The position numbers were made by a program, and so were the translations under genes. Below are positions 1-8,524 of a stretch of DNA of 64,000 nt, piece by piece. The notes beneath the pieces were generated by a model that did no database searches, had not been told where the DNA came from, and worked only from the letters and a program-made list of their open reading frames with translations. Positions within the stretch are counted from its first letter, which is position 1. Every line of letters starts with the position of its first letter. Source of the DNA: Thermoanaerobaculales bacterium (GTDB taxonomy: Bacteria > Acidobacteriota > Thermoanaerobaculia > Thermoanaerobaculales > Sulfomarinibacteraceae); contig JALOLD010000009.1 in assembly GCA_025456145.1 (NCBI GenBank), positions 1 to 64,000 on the forward strand. Direction: 5' to 3'.

Positions 1-1198
1 CCTTTTCCTGCTCAACGACCACCTCGGCGGCGACGACCGGGCCCACCGGCCGCTCAGCTCGGAGGTCGTCGACGCTCTCCTCGAGGCCCGGCGGCGCGTT
101 CCGGAGATGCCGGTCGTCCTGGTCACCGACCCGATCAACGAGGTCTACGGCGGCGACCCGTCGCCCCAGCTCGACGTCCTGCGCGCGGCCGGGGTCGCGG
201 TGGTGGTGACCGATCTCGACCGGCTGCGCGACTCGAACCCGCTGTACTCGGGCGGCTGGCGGCTCGCCGGGCAGTGGTGGGGCAACTCGCCGACCGGCGG
301 CTGGTTGCCCAACCTGCTCGACCCGAACGGTCCGCCGGTGACCCTGCGCACCTACCTCCGGCTCGCCAACTTCAAGGCCAACCACCGCAAGGTCGTCCTC
401 GCCGACTCGGGCCGCCGCTGGCTGACCCTGGTGACCTCGGCCAACCCGCACGACGCCTCGAGCGCCCACTCCAACGTCGCCCTCGCGGTCGCGAGCGCCG
501 GGCTCGCCCGCCAGGTCCACCGCGCCGAGATGGAGGTCGTCCGGCTGTCCGGCGGCGCACCGCCCTTAGCCGAGCTCCCCGACCTCGGCGGCGCCGAGGC
601 CTCCGGCGACCACCGGGTCGCCTACCTCACCGAGAGCGCGATCCGCGACCGGGTGCTCGAGCTGGTCGCGGCGGCCGGACCGGGCGACGAGATCGACCTC
701 GCGATGTTCTACCTGTCGCACCGCGAGGTCCTCGACGCCCTCGCCGCGGCCGCCCGGCGCGGGGTCTGGGTCCGGGTCGTCCTCGACCCGGCGCGCGACG
801 CCTTCGGCCACTCCAAGTCGGGGATCCCCAACCGCCAGGCGGCGGCCCGGCTGCTCGCCGAGAGCGGCGGGGCGATCGCCCTGCGCTGGTACGCCACCCA
901 CGGCGAGCAGTTCCACACCAAGCTCCTGGTCGTCCGCCGCCGGGCCACCGTCGAGGCGGTGCTCGGCTCGGCCAACCTGACCCGGCGCAACCTCGACGAC
1001 TACAACCTCGAGGCCTCGCTGTGGGTCTCGGCACCGCGCGGCTCCCGGCTCGACCGCGAGCTGCGCCTCTTCGTCGATCGGATCTGGACCAACCGCGACG
1101 GGCTGTGCACCGTCCCCTACGAGGCCTTCCGCGACCCGTCGGCCTTCCGTCGGCTCGCCGCGTGGCTCCAGGAGACGACCGGCGTCGGAACCTTCTGA
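1..1198 (+). CDS. Phospholipase D-like protein (5' partial)
   Basis: The frame stays open to the left edge of the window (reading LFLLNDHLGG...), so the true start lies upstream and the track's 363-aa ORF is only the C-terminal part. Two HKD-type motifs are visible: NHRK followed by TSANPHD (about residues 93-112 of the track ORF), and FHTK (H270, K272) followed by GSANLTRRNLDDYN. This two-motif layout is typical of the phospholipase D / cardiolipin synthase superfamily, which acts on phosphodiesters by a covalent phospho-histidine route. The first motif is less canonical than the second. Whether it makes phospholipid or cleaves another substrate cannot be decided. It converges on the NrfD gene with a gap of only 14 bp and no terminator that I can see. 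Confidence 0.8.
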   Translation, partial: LFLLNDHLGGDDRAHRPLSSEVVDALLEARRRVPEMPVVLVTDPINEVYGGDPSPQLDVLRAAGVAVVVTDLDRLRDSNPLYSGGWRLAGQWWGNSPTGGWLPNLLDPNGPPVTLRTYLRLANFKANHRKVVLADSGRRWLTLVTSANPHDASSAHSNVALAVASAGLARQVHRAEMEVVRLSGGAPPLAELPDLGGAEASGDHRVAYLTESAIRDRVLELVAAAGPGDEIDLAMFYLSHREVLDALAAAARRGVWVRVVLDPARDAFGHSKSGIPNRQAAARLLAESGGAIALRWYATHGEQFHTKLLVVRRRATVEAVLGSANLTRRNLDDYNLEASLWVSAPRGSRLDRELRLFVDRIWTNRDGLCTVPYEAFRDPSAFRRLAAWLQETTGVGTF

Positions 1199-1212
1199 GC
1201 GAGCGCTCCCGG

Positions 1213-2298
1213 TCAACCCTCGGCGGTTTCGACCACCCCACGGTCCCCTTCGCCGAGCCACGGCGGCAGGACCCGGATCAGCAGCCAGAGGATGGCGAAG
1301 GGGAGGATCATGAGGAGGATCGCCGGCAGCATCCCCTCGCGGGTCGCGAAGCCCATCTTGTAGACGGTGTAGCCGAGGAAGCTCTTGGAGAAGAGCTGAC
1401 CGCCGATGACCACGTTCCAGCGCATGGCGAAGATGCCGATCAGGGTCAGCACGCCGGCGGTGGCGTACCGCGTCTTGACCATGAAGTCGAGGCTCTTGAA
1501 CGACTCGTCGGCCTCGTACATCCGGTGGATGAGGTCGAGGACCTCGAGCGAGAAATCGATGAGGAACGCGTAGAAGAGGTAGCGCGCGATGGTGTCGAGA
1601 CAGGTCATGTCGACGGTCCGACCGCGCAGCCAGGACACCGTCATGTAGACCAGCATGACCAGCGCGATACCCGAAACGATCGCCGAGAACAGGAAGACCA
1701 CCGGCATCAAGGGCGTCGACCACCACGGGTTCGCCTTGACCGAGCCGAAGATGAACCCGACATAGCCGTGCAGCAGGAACGCCGAGGGGATCCCGACGAT
1801 GGTGACGAAGCGGCCGACCCGGTCGTCGATCTCGAGCGCCCGCGGGCCGATGTCGTCGGAGCCGAGCGCGAGCGCCCGGTAGAAGAGCCGGACCGGACCG
1901 GTGCTCGATCGCGCCTTGAGGACGATGTCCTTCCGGTAGTCGAGCCAGATCTCGACCACCAGCACCCCCATCAGGTACCACAGGTAGACGAAGCCGAACA
2001 TCGCCATCGCCGAGTCGGTCTTGGGCGTGAGGTACATCTCGAAGGACCGCTCGGGGTGCCCGAGGTGGAGCTGGAGCGGCAGCGGCGCGACCAGCAGGAA
2101 GGCGAGCGCGGTGAGCAGCGCCAGACGGTAGGTCGGCTTCACCGCCTCGACGTTGAAGACCCGCTCGAGCGACGCCAGGATGAACGCGCCCGCGACCAGC
2201 CCGGTGATGTAGGGGTACAGGACGATCAGCACGCTCCACTGGAGCTCGATCTCGTTCGGGTACATGAAGCCGTCGACCTGGGCGAGCAGCGAGTCCAC
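1213..2298 (-). CDS. NrfD/PsrC-type membrane subunit of a quinone redox module
   Basis: This is a polytopic membrane protein of about 361 aa with many hydrophobic segments (for example ITGLVAGAFILASLERVF and LLTALAFLLVAPLPLQLHL) and the NrfD-family feature LHLGHPERSF. NrfD/PsrC/DsrP-type proteins exchange electrons with membrane quinones for a periplasmic FeS partner. I chose GTG at 2298 because AGGAGG stands 6 nt before it; the track ORF extends into the upstream gene in another frame. It is the last gene of a cytochrome-FeS-NrfD operon, 8 nt after the FeS gene. No catalytic molybdoenzyme or reductase subunit lies beside it, so the terminal donor or acceptor is unknown. Confidence 0.88.
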   Translation of the reverse strand: MDSLLAQVDGFMYPNEIELQWSVLIVLYPYITGLVAGAFILASLERVFNVEAVKPTYRLALLTALAFLLVAPLPLQLHLGHPERSFEMYLTPKTDSAMAMFGFVYLWYLMGVLVVEIWLDYRKDIVLKARSSTGPVRLFYRALALGSDDIGPRALEIDDRVGRFVTIVGIPSAFLLHGYVGFIFGSVKANPWWSTPLMPVVFLFSAIVSGIALVMLVYMTVSWLRGRTVDMTCLDTIARYLFYAFLIDFSLEVLDLIHRMYEADESFKSLDFMVKTRYATAGVLTLIGIFAMRWNVVIGGQLFSKSFLGYTVYKMGFATREGMLPAILLMILPFAILWLLIRVLPPWLGEGDRGVVETAEG

Positions 2299-2306
2299 GG
2301 CCCCTC

Positions 2307-3071
2307 CTATCGCACCGAGCCGTCGAGGTCGGCGTAGTAGACCTTGGCGCCGGTGGCCATCTGGGGTTTCAGGACGTGCACCATGTTGGTCCGCAGGAAC
2401 TCGTGGATCGGGTCGTCGGGGTCCTTGAGGTCGCCGAGGGCCCGCGCGCCGGTCGGGCAGACCTCGCAGCAGGCGGTGGTCAGACCCCTGCTGATCCGGT
2501 GGTAGCACAGGGTGCACTTGTCCACGGTGTGGGTCCTGGGGTCGATGAACCGGCAGCCGTAGGGGCAGGCCTGGACGCAGTACCGGCAGCCGAGACAGTA
2601 GGTCTTGTCGACCAGCACGACCCCGTCGGGGCTCTCGAAGGTCGCCCCGACCGGGCAGACCTGGACGCAGGGCGAGTGCGCGCAGTGGTTGCACAGCTTG
2701 GGGACGAAGAAGCTCTTGGCCTCGCTGTCGGCCTGACTGGCCGCGGGGAAGCCGTCGTACCCGCCGTTGGGCGAGTCGACGTGGGGGTGCTCCTCGTCCA
2801 CCGCTGGGACCCGGTACCGCTCGACCCAGGTCCGGAAGTAGAACGGCTCGAGGGGCACGTCGTTCTCGGTCTTGCAGGCGCGTACGCAGCCGCCGCAGCC
2901 GATGCACTTGTCGATGTCGATCGCCATCGCCCACCAGTGCTCGGCCTCGAGCTCCCGCTGGATCGCATCGACGGTGCCGGCCATCACGTGCTCGACCGCC
3001 CGGGCGGCGACCGTGGTCAGCACCAGCAGCTTGCCGCCGGTGCGGATGAGCTCTCGTCGATCGACCGACAC
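2307..3071 (-). CDS. Periplasmic ferredoxin-like subunit with four Cys clusters (DsrO/HybA/NrfC type)
   Basis: A 254-aa electron-transfer protein. The N-terminus DRRELIRTGGKLLVLTT looks like a twin-arginine signal. Four cysteine clusters follow in order: CIGCGGCVRAC, CNHCAHSPCVQVC, CLGCRYCVQAC and CTLCYH...CCEVC, as in DsrO, HybA, NrfC and TtrB proteins, which carry several [4Fe-4S] centres and dock on NrfD-type membrane subunits. The GTG start at 3071 is chosen because GAGGAGG stands 6 nt upstream; the 14 extra residues in the track overlap the cytochrome gene. It probably passes electrons between the tetrahaem cytochrome upstream and the NrfD protein downstream. Substrate specificity cannot be read from the sequence. 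Confidence 0.9.
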   Translation of the reverse strand: MSVDRRELIRTGGKLLVLTTVAARAVEHVMAGTVDAIQRELEAEHWWAMAIDIDKCIGCGGCVRACKTENDVPLEPFYFRTWVERYRVPAVDEEHPHVDSPNGGYDGFPAASQADSEAKSFFVPKLCNHCAHSPCVQVCPVGATFESPDGVVLVDKTYCLGCRYCVQACPYGCRFIDPRTHTVDKCTLCYHRISRGLTTACCEVCPTGARALGDLKDPDDPIHEFLRTNMVHVLKPQMATGAKVYYADLDGSVR

Positions 3072-3082
3072 GTCACACCTCC

Positions 3083-3541
3083 TCAGACTCCGGGTTGGTG
3101 CGGCACATGGCACTCGTCACAGGCGTCGTCACCGGCGTGCTCCGCCGCCACAACCTGGGGAAACCAGCCCGGCTTGGCGGGCTCGGCGGCATGGCAGGTC
3201 GCGCACAACGAGCGGGTGTCGAGCGCGGGCGGGACCTCGGTGTCGGGATCCGCCGCATGACCGGCGAGCGGACCGTGGCAGGCCTCGCAGCCGATCGCCG
3301 CGTGGGCGCCGCCGGCGAGCTCCTCAGGGGCCAGATCGTGGCACTCCGCACAGGCCCCGCGCCCCGCGAAGCGCGGCTCGACCCGCGCGTTGTCGTCGAG
3401 GGCGCCGGACCGGTAGTGGCCGAGCTCGCCGAAGCCGGCGGGGATCAGCGCGCTCCGCAGGACCAGGAACCCGACCCCGGCGACCAGGAACAGCCCGGCC
3501 ATTCTCACCAGGTGCCTCGCGTCCTTGAGCGGCTGGGGCAT
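3083..3541 (-). CDS. Small membrane-anchored tetrahaem c-type cytochrome
   Basis: A 152-aa protein with one N-terminal hydrophobic segment (MAGLFLVAGVGFLVLRSALI) that serves as signal or anchor, then four haem-c attachment motifs: CAECH, CEACH, CATCH and CDECH. It should lie on the periplasmic face and shuttle electrons. The ATG at 3541 is 7 nt after GGGGAGG; the GTG two codons earlier is too close to that site. It is the first gene of an operon with the FeS and NrfD proteins. The set recalls DsrJ-DsrO-DsrP or NrfB-C-D by type, but DsrM/K or NrfA partners are absent here, so no specific pathway is assigned. Confidence 0.85.
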   Translation of the reverse strand: MPQPLKDARHLVRMAGLFLVAGVGFLVLRSALIPAGFGELGHYRSGALDDNARVEPRFAGRGACAECHDLAPEELAGGAHAAIGCEACHGPLAGHAADPDTEVPPALDTRSLCATCHAAEPAKPGWFPQVVAAEHAGDDACDECHVPHQPGV

Positions 3542-3596
3542 GACCACGCCTCCCCTGTTCGCTGTGGAAACCCGGGCCCGGGAACGGCTCCAGCTG

Positions 3597-3625
3597 ATGA
3601 TACCAACTCATCAACACTTGTTCAA
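3597..3625 (-). promoter_or_regulatory. sigma70-like promoter of the cytochrome-FeS-NrfD operon
   Basis: On the minus strand TTGAAC and TATCAT are separated by exactly 17 nt, upstream of the cytochrome start with a leader of about 55 nt. It is the best -35/-10 pair I found in the window. Confidence 0.65.
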
Positions 3626-3627
3626 CC

Positions 3628-3642
3628 ACTCATACTATGAGT
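3628..3642. promoter_or_regulatory. Palindrome abutting the -35 box, possible operator
   Basis: ACTCATACTATGAGT is a perfect 7-bp inverted repeat around one central base, 2 bp upstream of the -35 hexamer of the redox operon. Its position suits an activator site. The cognate regulator is not identified. Confidence 0.5.
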
Positions 3643-3742
3643 CTCGGCACGCCGGTGTTTTTCGAGACTTGATCTCATGTTCGGCGGCCCCCGGGACCGA
3701 TCCGACGGATGCGACGCCGTCAGGCGTCCCCGCGACGGGTCG

Positions 3743-4594
3743 TCACCGTCGAGCGAGCCAGCCCATCGCCTCCGCCCAGAGCCGGTGGCAGGTCGGTCGG
3801 AAGAACCCGAGGTGCCCGATGGCCTCGAGCCCGACCGCCGAAGGGACGAGGTGCCGGCGCTCGAGGTTGGGGTAGGCGCCCATCATCGCGTCGACCGATC
3901 GCGCCGTTCCCCACGCGTCGTCGTCGATGCTGTAGGCGAGCACCGGCGCGGTGAAGCGGGCGTAGCGGTCGAGGGGCAGGCTGGTGTCGCCGAGCAGGTA
4001 GTCGCGGCGCCGGCACCATCGCGCCCACTCGAGGGCGACCCCGGCCGGCAGGTTCTCGCCTGCCCCCATCGCCCGCATCGGCATGTAGCCCAGGATCCTC
4101 GGCAGGAGCCTCAGGGTGAGGTGGGCGTGGAGCCACACCACGAGCTTCTGCTCGCCGCCCTGGAGCCGCCAGTGACCGCTCTGCGCCGACATCGTGACCA
4201 TCCCGGCGACCCGCTCCGGTCGGTCGTACATCCCGGCGACCTGGCCGCCGAAGCTGTGACCGACCAGAAAGAGCCGCTCCGGGCCGAGCACCTCGGCGAC
4301 CCAGTCGACGACCCCCGGGAGATCGCTCAACGCCCAGTCGCGGGCGGTCGCGTCGAGGCGCCTCAGCTCGGACGTGCTCGCGAGCTCGATGCCGCGGTAG
4401 TCGTAGGTCAGCGCCGTGTACCCAGCCTCGGCCAGGGCCGCCGCGAAGTGGCGGTAGAAGCGCTGCGGCACCGCGGTCGCCGAGCTGATCACGACCGCGC
4501 GGTCGCGCCCCCCGCCGAAGATCCGGGCGGCGAGCGGGTAGCCGTCCCGGGCGGGGATGGTGAGATCGGCGGGCTCGGCCGTCGGCTCGGTCAT
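3743..4594 (-). CDS. Alpha/beta hydrolase
   Basis: A 283-aa serine-hydrolase-fold protein. The nucleophile elbow VGHSFGG is at about residues 111-117 (Ser114), after the typical LTYDYRG strand-loop. A probable acid follows in YSIDDDAWGT and the terminal histidine in IGHLGFFRP. The family includes esterases, lipases and thioesterases, and nothing here fixes the substrate. The track ORF starts 36 codons earlier inside a CT-rich repeat; I chose ATG 4594 (MTEPTAEPADL), where the protein-like sequence begins. It is divergent from the NFACT-R gene across about 105 bp of low-complexity DNA. Confidence 0.82.
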   Translation of the reverse strand: MTEPTAEPADLTIPARDGYPLAARIFGGGRDRAVVISSATAVPQRFYRHFAAALAEAGYTALTYDYRGIELASTSELRRLDATARDWALSDLPGVVDWVAEVLGPERLFLVGHSFGGQVAGMYDRPERVAGMVTMSAQSGHWRLQGGEQKLVVWLHAHLTLRLLPRILGYMPMRAMGAGENLPAGVALEWARWCRRRDYLLGDTSLPLDRYARFTAPVLAYSIDDDAWGTARSVDAMMGAYPNLERRHLVPSAVGLEAIGHLGFFRPTCHRLWAEAMGWLARR

Positions 4595-4614
4595 GGTGAG
4601 GTCCACTGTACCCC

Positions 4615-4688
4615 TCCGTCCTCCCTCTCCCTCTCCCTCTCCTTCTCCTTCGGAATGCCGGTCGCCCCGAAGGGAGCAGGAGAGGGAA
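4615..4688. repeat. CT-rich low-complexity tract with short inverted arms
   Basis: The top strand runs (CTCCCT)n, then CCTTCGG...CCGAAGG around a short loop, then GGAGAGGGAA. It resembles in style the stronger inverted repeat at 20950-21021 and also lies just before a start codon. Confidence 0.5.
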
Positions 4689-4694
4689 TATGAT
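4689..4694 (+). promoter_or_regulatory. -10 box for a leaderless transcript (TATGAT, 6 nt before ATG)
   Basis: TATGAT is followed by GAACCC and then the ATG at 4701. A start about 7 nt after the hexamer falls on the A of ATG. There is no Shine-Dalgarno sequence. Confidence 0.55.
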
Positions 4695-4700
4695 GAACCC

Positions 4701-5147
4701 ATGCCGAGACGAGGAGAACCACCCGGCGAGACCGACGCCGATGCCGGCGTCTACCACGGCCGGTCGGTGGCCCGGGTCGTGACCTCGCCCGACGGGATGA
4801 CGGTGCTCGTCGGACGGACCGCGAGCGACAACGACGTGCTCTCGCTCAGGCTCGCCGCGCCGGTCGACTTCTGGTTCCACGTCGCCGGCGAGTCGGGCTC
4901 GCACGTCGTGGTGCGCAACCCCGACAAGCTCGACGCCCTGCCGCGCGAGACCCGTCTGTTCGCCGCCGCCCTCGCCGCCGGCTACTCGAAGGCCCGCCGC
5001 GGTGGCCGGACCGCGGTCCACATGGCCCGCGCCGGCGACGTCGGCAAGAGCCGCGGCGCGCCGCCGGGGCAGGTCACCCTGCGCCGCTTCGCCACCGTCC
5101 ACGTCCACCCGAAGCGGCTCGACGGCGACGAGGTGGAGGGGCCGTGA
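4701..5147 (+). CDS. Stand-alone NFACT-R (DUF814) domain protein
   Basis: A 148-aa protein made almost entirely of an NFACT-R domain. WFHVAGESGSHVVVRN matches the family's DLWFH...PGSHVV signature, followed by AAALAAGYSKARRGGRTAVHMA and DVGKSRGAPPGQV. In RqcH/NEMF proteins this domain binds RNA at stalled ribosomes; single-domain versions are widespread and poorly understood. The start at 4701 is preferred to the longer track ORF because the extra N-terminal codons are translated repeat and because the -10 box sits right before it. Its stop overlaps the next start (GTGA), so it is translationally coupled to the DDAH-like gene. Confidence 0.82.
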   Translation: MPRRGEPPGETDADAGVYHGRSVARVVTSPDGMTVLVGRTASDNDVLSLRLAAPVDFWFHVAGESGSHVVVRNPDKLDALPRETRLFAAALAAGYSKARRGGRTAVHMARAGDVGKSRGAPPGQVTLRRFATVHVHPKRLDGDEVEGP

Positions 5148-6010
5148 CGCGGAGCTTCGGCGCCCAGAGCATGGTCGAGCCCCTCCGCCGGGTTCTCGTC
5201 CGCCCCCCGGATGAGGCGTTCGGCGCCGCCGACCCCGACCGCTGGCACTACACCGCCCGCCCCGACCTCGGCCGGGCCAGGGCCGAGCACGACGCCCTGG
5301 TCGAAATCCTCCGTGGCGCGTGCTGCGAGGTACTGGTCCACGACGCCCCGTTGCCGGATCATGCCGACGCGGTCTTCGTCCACGACCCGGTGATCGTGAC
5401 CGACGCCGGGGCCCTGGTGCTGCGCATGGGCAAGCCGCTGCGCCGCGGCGAGGAGGCGGCCGCCGCGGCGGTCCTCGAAACGCTCGGCGTGCCGGTCGTC
5501 GCGGCACTCGAAGGCAAGGCCAGAGCCGAAGGCGGCGACCTGCTGTGGCTCGACCACGACACCCTGGCCGTGGGCCGAGGCAGCCGAACCAACGCCGAAG
5601 GCGTGCGCCAGCTGACTGCGGCCCTGCGGCCTCTCGGAGTCGAGATCGTCCCGGTCCCCCTGCCCTGGGGCGGCGGCCCGGAAGCCTGCCTGCACCTCAT
5701 GTCACTGATCTCCATGCTCGACCACGACCTCGCCGTGGTCCACCTGCCGCTGCTGCCGGTGCCCTTCGTGGAGCTGCTCGAGAGTCGCCGCATCGAGCTG
5801 GTCGCGGTTCCCGAGGACGAGTTCGCCACCATGGCGCCCAACGTGCTCGCCCTCGCGCCCCGCCGCTGCCTTGCCCTCGACGGCAACCCGGTGACCAGAC
5901 GGCGGCTGGAGGCGGCCGGCTGCGAGGTTCTCACCTACCGGGGCGACGAGCTCTCCCTCAAGGCCGAGGGCGGTCCGACCTGCCTCACGCGGCCGATCCT
6001 CCGCGGTTGA
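5144..6010 (+). CDS. Dimethylarginine dimethylaminohydrolase / amidinotransferase-fold hydrolase
   Basis: A 288-aa guanidine-modifying enzyme of the DDAH/arginine deiminase superfamily. Visible features are HDPVIVTDAGALVLRMGKPLRR, an acidic EGGD (129-132), RGSRTN (145-150), an active-site-like His184 in ACLHLMSLI, and a near-terminal nucleophile Cys280 in GGPTCLTRP. DDAH cleaves N-methylated arginine to citrulline and methylamines by a thiouronium intermediate. The GTG start overlaps the stop of the NFACT-R gene. The product could act on methylarginines from protein turnover, but a related guanidine substrate is equally possible. Confidence 0.88.
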   Translation: MTRSFGAQSMVEPLRRVLVRPPDEAFGAADPDRWHYTARPDLGRARAEHDALVEILRGACCEVLVHDAPLPDHADAVFVHDPVIVTDAGALVLRMGKPLRRGEEAAAAAVLETLGVPVVAALEGKARAEGGDLLWLDHDTLAVGRGSRTNAEGVRQLTAALRPLGVEIVPVPLPWGGGPEACLHLMSLISMLDHDLAVVHLPLLPVPFVELLESRRIELVAVPEDEFATMAPNVLALAPRRCLALDGNPVTRRRLEAAGCEVLTYRGDELSLKAEGGPTCLTRPILRG

Positions 6011-6198
6011 CGCGCGAGCCCGGACTGTTCATGAGCTGTCTGCTGCGGCCAAAGACGCATCCGCGTCAGCTGCGTTTTCTCACCTCGGGGTGCTCGACGT
6101 ACCGTCAAGTACATGCCGCGCCCCAGGTTGAGAACACGCGACTGCCATCGGCGCCTCGTCGCCCTCGCGACGAAACCTCACGCATGGTCCGGGCCAGC
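6011..6198. other. Intergenic DNA between convergent genes, weak inverted repeat
   Basis: It contains GCGTTTTCTCACCTCGGGG and, about 30 nt on, CCCCAGGTTGAGAACACG, imperfectly complementary, so a bidirectional terminator is possible. The left part (GAGCTGTCTGCTGCGG...CATCCGCGTCAGCTGCG) loosely resembles DNA at 41345-41390. No gene is evident. Confidence 0.35.
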
Positions 6199-7209
6199 TC
6201 ACCCCACGACGACCTTTGACGGGGCGCCCGGCACCTCGCGGACGAGACGAGGGACGAGGTAGCCGGGAAGGCGGCCGCGAAGCTCGTCGATGATCCCGAG
6301 GGCCCGGGTCTCGTCGACCTCGAAGTGGGCGGCGCCGGCGACCCGGTCGAGGAGGTGGAGGTAGTAGGGCACGACGCCGCAGTCGGCGAGGCGCTGCGAC
6401 AGCCCGACCAGGGCGTCGGCGGAGTCGTTGACCCCGGCGAGGAGGACCGCCTGGTTGAGCAGGACCGCGCCCGCGGCGCGCAGGGTGGCGAGAGCCCGCT
6501 CGACGTCGCCGTCGATCTCGTTCGGGTGGTTGGCGTGGATCACCACGATCACCGGCAAGGGGCAGGCGGCGAGCCAGGCCACGAGGGCCTCGTCGACCCG
6601 CTCGGGGAGCACCACCGGGAGCCGGGTGTGGATCCGCAGGCGGCGGACGTGGCCGATCGCGGCGACCCGCCCGGCGATCCTCGCCAGACGGTCGTCGGCG
6701 AGGACCAGCGGGTCGCCACCCGACAGGATGACCTCGTCGACGGTGGGGTCCGCCGCCACCGCCGCGAGCGCCGGCTCGAGCCCGTCCTCGCCCGGCGCCT
6801 GCTCGTCATAGGGGAAGTGCCGCCGGAAGCAGTAGCGGCAGTGGACCGCGCAGGCGCCGGTGACGACGAGCAGCGCCCGGCCGTGGTACTTGACGAGCAG
6901 GCCGTCGCCCCGGACGACCGCGAGCTCGCCGACCGGGTCGGCGGTGAAGCCGGGCACGTCGTCGTCCTCGGCCGGTGCCGGAAGCACCTGCCGGAGCAGC
7001 GGGTCGGCGGGGTCGCCGCGGCGCATCCGGCCGGCAAAGCCCCGTGGTACCCTGAGCGGGAATCGGCCGGCCGAAGCGGCGGTTGGACCGTCGCCGAGGC
7101 CCTCGCGGTCGAGCCCGAGCAGCTCGCCGAGCTCGTCGAGATCGCGTACCGCGGCGGCGAGGCGGCGACGCCACTCGCCGGCGGGCCAGGGTTCCGAGCG
7201 GGCGGTCAC
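6199..7209 (-). CDS. epmB: EF-P beta-lysylation lysine 2,3-aminomutase, EpmB
   Basis: A 336-aa radical-SAM enzyme of the KamA family. CAVHCRYC (C120, C124, C127) is the CxxxCxxC cluster; LSGGDPL and [14 protein letters not shown] are typical of lysine 2,3-aminomutases, and the protein ends [12 protein letters not shown]. Its length and lack of the longer KamA C-terminal region fit EpmB, which turns (S)-alpha-lysine into (R)-beta-lysine for EF-P. The start is GTG. It is divergent from efp by 64 bp, and epmA lies 6 kb away, which supports this function over lysine catabolism. Confidence 0.93.
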   Translation of the reverse strand: MTARSEPWPAGEWRRRLAAAVRDLDELGELLGLDREGLGDGPTAASAGRFPLRVPRGFAGRMRRGDPADPLLRQVLPAPAEDDDVPGFTADPVGELAVVRGDGLLVKYHGRALLVVTGACAVHCRYCFRRHFPYDEQAPGEDGLEPALAAVAADPTVDEVILSGGDPLVLADDRLARIAGRVAAIGHVRRLRIHTRLPVVLPERVDEALVAWLAACPLPVIVVIHANHPNEIDGDVERALATLRAAGAVLLNQAVLLAGVNDSADALVGLSQRLADCGVVPYYLHLLDRVAGAAHFEVDETRALGIIDELRGRLPGYLVPRLVREVPGAPSKVVVG

Positions 7210-7273
7210 GGGCCGCAGTCTCGCAGCATCGGGTACGGCAACGCAACAACCAGGGAAAGTGAGAGAGAAGCAG

Positions 7274-7837
7274 ATGGCGACCTACAACATGAACCAGGTG
7301 CGGGTCGGGCTCAAGATCCTGATGGACGGCGACCCCTGCCTCATCGTCGACACCGACGTCGTCAAGCCCGGTAAGGGCCAGGCCTTCACCCGGGTCCGGC
7401 ACAAGAACTACAAGACCGGGCGGGTCATCGAGACCACCATGAAGGCCTCGGACACGGTCGAGGCCGCCGACATCCACGAGACCGAGATGCAGTTCCTCTT
7501 CTCCGACGGCGACATGTGGACCTTCATGGACCAGGAGACCTTCGAGCAGGTCGCCGCCACCGCCGAGGTCGTCGGCGACGCCAAGCTGTGGATCAAGGAG
7601 GAGGACCTCTGCACGGTCACCCTCTTCGAGGGCAACCCGATCGTCGTCGACCCGCCGACCTTCGTCTACCTCGAGGTCGCCGAGACCGACCCCGGTCTCA
7701 AGGGCGACACCTCGTCGGGCGGCAACAAGCCGGCGACCATGGAGACCGGCGCCGTCGTCCGGGTGCCGCTGTTCATCCAGATCGGCGAGAAGATCAAGGT
7801 CGACACCCGCACCGGCGAGTACGTCAGCCGGGCCTAG
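7274..7837 (+). CDS. efp: Translation elongation factor P
   Basis: A 187-aa EF-P very close in pattern to the E. coli protein. It has the KOW-like N-terminal domain with the modification loop VKPGKGQAF (Lys34), FKST-like [12 protein letters not shown], and the conserved end [28 protein letters not shown]. It binds between the P and E sites and relieves ribosome stalling at polyproline. K34 together with EpmA and EpmB predicts beta-lysylation rather than rhamnosylation, which needs Arg32. ATG 7274 begins the conserved MATYN; the track's longer ORF is an upstream shadow. The upstream GAGAGAGAAG is at best a weak ribosome binding site. Confidence 0.97.
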   Translation: MATYNMNQVRVGLKILMDGDPCLIVDTDVVKPGKGQAFTRVRHKNYKTGRVIETTMKASDTVEAADIHETEMQFLFSDGDMWTFMDQETFEQVAATAEVVGDAKLWIKEEDLCTVTLFEGNPIVVDPPTFVYLEVAETDPGLKGDTSSGGNKPATMETGAVVRVPLFIQIGEKIKVDTRTGEYVSRA

Positions 7838-7847
7838 CCCACCTCCC

Positions 7848-7890
7848 GCGTCCGAGTCCGCGTCCGAGTCCGCGTCCGATGTCAGCGGCA
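7848..7890 (+). repeat. Hexanucleotide array (CGTCCGAGTCCG)n with GATGTCAGCGGCAG anchor
   Basis: Alternating GTCCGC/GTCCGA hexamers end in CCGATGTCAGCGGCAG. The same array and anchor recur at 8525-8620 (inverted) and 14746-14835. Confidence 0.8.
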
Positions 7891-7896
7891 GCGGTG

Positions 7897-7937
7897 GCAA
7901 TTCGTCGAACGAATTGCGGCGGCGCGTCGGACGCGCC
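7897..7937. repeat. REP-like double palindrome, copy A1
   Basis: Two adjacent palindromes: GCAATTCGTCGAACGAATTGC (7897-7917) and GGCGCGTCGGACGCGCC (7921-7937), separated by 3 nt. Copies lie at 14043-14083 (inverted) and 14665-14705. Base changes in the first palindrome are matched on both arms relative to the other copies. Confidence 0.85.
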
Positions 7938-8159
7938 GACCACCCCGGAGCGCCACCCGCACGCCCTCCTGAGCACCGCTGCTCACCGGGCGTGCCGGGC
8001 TCGACATTGTGCTCAGTAACGCGCTCACGGCCGCAACGCCTCACCCACAATGTCCAGCCGGGCAACCCCGGGAGGCGCGCCCCTGAGCAGGTGCCGAAGC
8101 AACGATGCAGGCCGCCGCTCGCGGCGCCGGCGCGGTCGCAGCTCTCCCGGTTCGCCACG

Positions 8160-8228
8160 AGCGACCGCGCCGGCGGCGCGACGCCGGGCCGCGCGGCCGT
8201 CCAGGCCGCACGGCCCGGAAGGCCGGTG
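8160..8228. repeat. GC-rich dispersed element, copy B1
   Basis: It begins AGCGACCGCGCCGGCGGCG and ends CGGCCCGGAAGGCCGG, nearly identical in both halves to copy B2 at 14894-14961. A shorter related piece (CGCCGGGCCGCC...CCGGAAGGCCGG) lies at 15027-15062. Confidence 0.75.
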
Positions 8229-8283
8229 CTTCTGAGAGCCCGCACGCCTCACCGACGGTCACGGCCGGTCCGGCCGCGACCGA

Positions 8284-8442
8284 ATGCAGCGCTGGCGGAT
8301 CGCCTTCGGCTTCGCCAAGGAGGTCGACGCCCACCTCCGGCTGCTGGTTGCCGCAGGGGTGGTCGATCCCGCCGCTGCGCGGCAGGCGCTCGGCCTCCTC
8401 GACGAGGTCCGGGCCATCACCTGGCGGTTGCTCCATCCGTGA
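8284..8442 (+). pseudogene. Possible C-terminal remnant of a four-helix-bundle (S23-type) protein
   Basis: A 52-codon frame reads MQRWRIAFGFAKEVDAHLRLL... and ends EVRAITWRLLHP. This resembles the last helices of the small four-helix-bundle family found in 23S rRNA intervening sequences and as free genes. The in-frame stop at 8233 and the adjacent repeat copy B1 suggest the front half has been lost. The match is by eye, over a short stretch, and may be chance. Confidence 0.3.
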
Positions 8443-8524
8443 CGCGGCGCCCCCCGGCTGACGCTGCCGCTGTCCCTGACGCTATCGCTGATTGCTGCCG
8501 CTGTCGCTTTTCCTGCCGTTGCCG

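Noticed and set aside
8284-8442. Avd-like protein of a diversity-generating retroelement
   Set aside because: The four-helix-bundle resemblance is short, and there is no reverse transcriptase, template repeat or variable repeat nearby.
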